Of a stretch of 8,777 nt of DNA, positions 6,618 through 8,777 are shown one piece after another. This DNA comes from Bacteroidota bacterium (GTDB lineage: Bacteria; Bacteroidota; Ignavibacteria; Ignavibacteriales; Ignavibacteriaceae). The stretch spans positions 1 to 8,777 of the forward strand of contig JAJYCM010000102.1 in assembly GCA_021778375.1 (NCBI GenBank), in the 5' to 3' direction. The notes beneath the pieces are model-generated. The model ran no database searches, was not told where the DNA came from, and saw only the letters and a list, made by a program, of their open reading frames with translations. The first letter of the stretch is position 1. Every line of letters starts with the position of its first letter. The position numbers were made by a program, and so were the translations under genes.

Positions 6618-8030
6618 ATGAAAAACATTTATAAATCACTTTGTTTCTTATCAATAATAATATTATTAGTTCCCTATAATAAAATTAAAGGGCAACCCAA
6701 AACATTATTGCTGAATCAGCTTAAAATTAGATATTTAGTAACTCCACCTGACGGAGGTGACATTTTCTGGAAGCTTCTAAACCACGATGATTCCGGCTGG
6801 GAAAAGGCTACTGATCTTGAGGAATTGTCGAAAAAAATAACCGATGAAAAAATCGAGGAAGTATGGATCAGAATAGAAAGAAATGTTTCTCCACAATCTC
6901 TTAACAACAGTTATTTTGAGATTAGCCACAGCGGTCCTTTGGAAATTTTTGTCAACGGTCTGCAATGGGGAGCTTCCAACAAACCAACAACAAAACCGGA
7001 AAATTTTATTATTGGTCCGAGGCGTCCAGAAAACCTTGGTGAAAATTTGTATGCAATTCACTTTAAGAATAAGTCGGGTGATGTTTTGTTTAACATAAAG
7101 CTTATGAACTCTGAATGGCTGAATATGGATTCACCTTATAAAAAGCCACAGCCTGTTATTGATGTAATGATGAGAGATGCCGAAATATGCAAAGGGGGAG
7201 ACGGTGCATATTATATGACAGGAACTACCGGCGACAAAGATTTTATGCTTCCCGGCCCCAAGTCATGGCTGATAAGCAAGGGTATTCAAGTGTTTAGATC
7301 GGTTGATCTTAAAAATTGGAAATCGCTCGGCTATGTTTGGACTTTTGAGAAGAACGGTACATGGCAAAATGAATTCGGCACTTTTGCTGGAAGAGGACCG
7401 GCACGCGGAATTTTCGCTCCTCAAATTCATTATATAAAAGGCAAATATTGGATTTGTTATTCTGTAAGTCATTCGACTCCCGGCCACTCATTTGGTATTA
7501 GCCTCTTGTATTCGGATAAACCAGAAGGTCCTTATAAAGATATTTCACCAGCTGCTCCAATTACAGATGGTTTTGATTCGGATTTATTTGAAGATGATGA
7601 TGGAAAAGTTTACTTGTTAAAACAAGGTGGTTTAATTGCAAGACTAAAAGATGATATGAGTGGTTTAGCCGAACCCTTTAGAAGCCTTAAAGCTAAGAAC
7701 TATCCATATATAGGGTATGAAGGAGTTTTCTTGTTCAAAAGAAACGGTAAATATTATTTGACATCTGCGGATTGGAACGTTCATTCGGACGGAAAGACAA
7801 GTTATGACAGTATGGTAGGAATTGCGGATAATATTTACGGACCATACGGCGATAGATTCTGTGGTGTCAGATTTGGTGGTAATAATTCTTATTTCAAAGG
7901 TCCTAATAATGAATGGTATGCTACTGTTTGGTGCTATCCCGATAGCGGACCGTTTTGGCAAAAGGTATCTATTTTAAAAGTAAAATTTAATAGTGATGGT
8001 TTATTTAGACCTGTTGACATAGTGAATTAA
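6618..8030 (+). CDS. GH43 family glycosidase with N-terminal beta-sandwich-like domain
   Basis: A 470-residue exported inverting glycosidase, of the family that cleaves arabinofuranose, xylose or galactose linkages. The signal peptide covers residues 1 to about 25. Residues about 35-165 look like a small galactose-binding or jelly-roll domain (VWIRIERNVSP, then EISHSGPLEIFVNG), as in the N-terminal domains of GH2 proteins. The five-bladed propeller follows with the expected catalytic triad. The base is Asp187 in MRDAEICKGGDG, the pKa modulator is Asp320 in FDSDLFEDDDGKVYL, and the general acid is Glu368 in GYEGVFLFKRNGKYYL. RGIFAPQIHYIKGKYWICYS is also typical. Exact specificity is uncertain. 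In the last blade, NNSYF appears where many members have a His followed by N[ST].F, so the usual metal-binding His may be absent. The start is supported by the signal peptide, though no good ribosome binding site is visible. A decayed second GH43 gene lies directly downstream. Confidence 0.85.
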   Translation: MKNIYKSLCFLSIIILLVPYNKIKGQPKTLLLNQLKIRYLVTPPDGGDIFWKLLNHDDSGWEKATDLEELSKKITDEKIEEVWIRIERNVSPQSLNNSYFEISHSGPLEIFVNGLQWGASNKPTTKPENFIIGPRRPENLGENLYAIHFKNKSGDVLFNIKLMNSEWLNMDSPYKKPQPVIDVMMRDAEICKGGDGAYYMTGTTGDKDFMLPGPKSWLISKGIQVFRSVDLKNWKSLGYVWTFEKNGTWQNEFGTFAGRGPARGIFAPQIHYIKGKYWICYSVSHSTPGHSFGISLLYSDKPEGPYKDISPAAPITDGFDSDLFEDDDGKVYLLKQGGLIARLKDDMSGLAEPFRSLKAKNYPYIGYEGVFLFKRNGKYYLTSADWNVHSDGKTSYDSMVGIADNIYGPYGDRFCGVRFGGNNSYFKGPNNEWYATVWCYPDSGPFWQKVSILKVKFNSDGLFRPVDIVN

Positions 8031-8058
8031 ATTTTTTTAGAGCGAACAGGTATTCAAA

Positions 8059-8565
8059 ATGATGACCAAGTTTTTTTAATCACCGTTTTTTTTGTTGTTT
8101 TTAATTAATATATCAATCTCAAAAGTAATGAGATTATTTTCTATCAGTGTTTTACAGCTGATCCGGCACCACTGGTATATATTGGAAGGTTCTATGTCTG
8201 TTTTCACACGATAGAAATAATCAGCATGCTTGGAACATTTATAATTATATGTGTATTTCATCGGACGATTTGATAAATTGGACAGATCACGGTGAAGTGT
8301 TTGATGTAAGAAGTACAATCTAAATCTAAAAGATGATAGTAATACAACATTATCTTTAAGAAACAAATTTTTATTATATGATAATGAAGATGGAACCTAT
8401 AATATAAGGTTCTTATTTAATAAAAATTATCTTAGCTATGGAAGTAATCAAAAATATTTAACAGTTTATACAAATTTAACTTGATCAATATCTCCTCATA
8501 TTCTAAAACCTTGGAAAAAACGAAATAGAGATGTCTCAATGTCCAAGATAAAACGTCTTAAATAG
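8059..8565 (+). pseudogene. Second GH43-type glycosidase, frameshifted and internally deleted
   Basis: The 567 bases between the GH43 and GH2 genes hold a broken gene. ATG 8059 (or 8062) begins MTKFF. Adding one T to the T7 tract at 8071-8077 continues it as the signal-like LITVFFVVF. A stop at 8106-8108 follows, then YQCFTADPAPLVYIGRFYVC (8142-8201), the classical N-terminus of a GH43 propeller, with its base Asp at 8160-8162. A second frame change near 8201-8204, again explained by one lost T, continues as HDRNNQHAWNIYNYM and ISSDDLINWTDHGEVFDV, up to TAA 8321. The rest of the propeller is missing. From about 8308 a third frame is open (LRNKFLLYDNEDGTYNIRF) to TAG 8563-8565, with one TGA at 8482-8484. 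This may be the C-terminal or accessory domain of the same protein, but I cannot assign it. An arabinosidase/xylosidase-type enzyme is the likely ancestor; no activity is expected now. Confidence 0.8.
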
Positions 8566-8597
8566 TAATTTAAATTATAATTATTAGGAATATATAT

Positions 8598-8777
8598 ATG
8601 AAATCAAAATATTTATTAATCTTTTTTATTCTTGTTAGTTTTTCATATACTTTCTGTAAAACAACTAATACCGGACAAAGAAAGGACATTAATTTAAATG
8701 GTAAATGGGATATTGCAGAAAGTTTTTCCGGAAATAAATTGCCAATTAATTTTAGCCATAATATTGTTGTCCCCGGT
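8598..8777 (+). CDS. N-terminus of an exported GH2-type glycosidase, 3' end outside the window
   Basis: ATG 8598, preceded by AGGA at 8586-8589, opens a frame that stays open for 60 codons to the window edge. Residues 1-19 are a hydrophobic signal sequence followed by Cys20, so lipoprotein processing is possible. However, Phe at the -1 position is a poor lipobox, and ordinary signal peptidase cleavage is an alternative. After a short linker, the segment INLNGKWDIAESFSGNK with a following VVPG is the usual opening of the GH2 sugar-binding domain, as in beta-galactosidases, beta-glucuronidases and beta-mannosidases. The subfamily and catalytic residues lie beyond the edge. Because the upstream gene is broken and the gap is long, it may have its own promoter or be read through from the GH43 gene. 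Confidence 0.65.
   Translation, partial: MKSKYLLIFFILVSFSYTFCKTTNTGQRKDINLNGKWDIAESFSGNKLPINFSHNIVVPG

Noticed and set aside
8076..8366. A 96-codon minus-strand open frame
   Set aside because: It lies antisense to the GH43 relic, whose + strand motifs (TADPAP, INWTDHG) are unmistakable. Its translation shows no domain.

Overview
The window is a stretch of a carbohydrate-degradation gene cluster from an AT-rich bacterium. Every recognisable gene lies on the + strand, and most products begin with an export signal. The enzyme set (GH31 with a PA14 insert, GH78-like, GH43, GH2, and a sialate-O-acetylesterase-type esterase remnant) and the style of the N-termini suggest Bacteroidota or a related FCB-group lineage such as Ignavibacteria. 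The assignment is an inference from protein style; there is no rRNA or marker gene here. Several genes have recognisable Shine-Dalgarno sequences, which slightly favours a relative of Ignavibacteria over a typical Bacteroides.

Layout. Positions 2-205 hold the C-terminal end of a gene that begins outside the window. Positions 358-1454 are two fused gene relics: the N-terminal part of a large exported protein (about 358-735), joined directly to the C-terminal half of a SASA/CE6-type acetylesterase (about 738-1454). Both carry in-frame stops. Positions 1611-4445 hold an intact GH31 enzyme, probably an alpha-xylosidase or other alpha-glycosidase. Positions 4504-6312 hold an intact alpha-L-rhamnosidase-like (GH78-type) enzyme. 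Positions 6325-6603 hold a short broken gene with a signal peptide. Positions 6618-8030 hold an intact GH43 enzyme with an extra N-terminal beta-rich domain. Positions 8059-8565 hold a broken second GH43 gene with two probable poly-T frameshifts and a large internal deletion. At 8598 an exported GH2-type enzyme begins and runs off the right edge.

Taken together, the intact genes encode secreted or periplasmic exo-acting glycosidases that would trim side chains from a branched polysaccharide or its oligosaccharides. The combination of xylose/glucose, rhamnose and arabinose/xylose activities fits pectin or xyloglucan side chains, or an algal rhamnose-xylose polymer such as ulvan; the sequence alone does not choose between them. 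No SusC/SusD pair, regulator, sulfatase or polysaccharide lyase is seen. No RNA gene, CRISPR array or mobile element is seen either.

The most notable feature is the decay pattern: intact enzyme genes alternate with at least four relics in the same orientation. The locus looks like a polysaccharide-utilisation cluster in the middle of being pared down.
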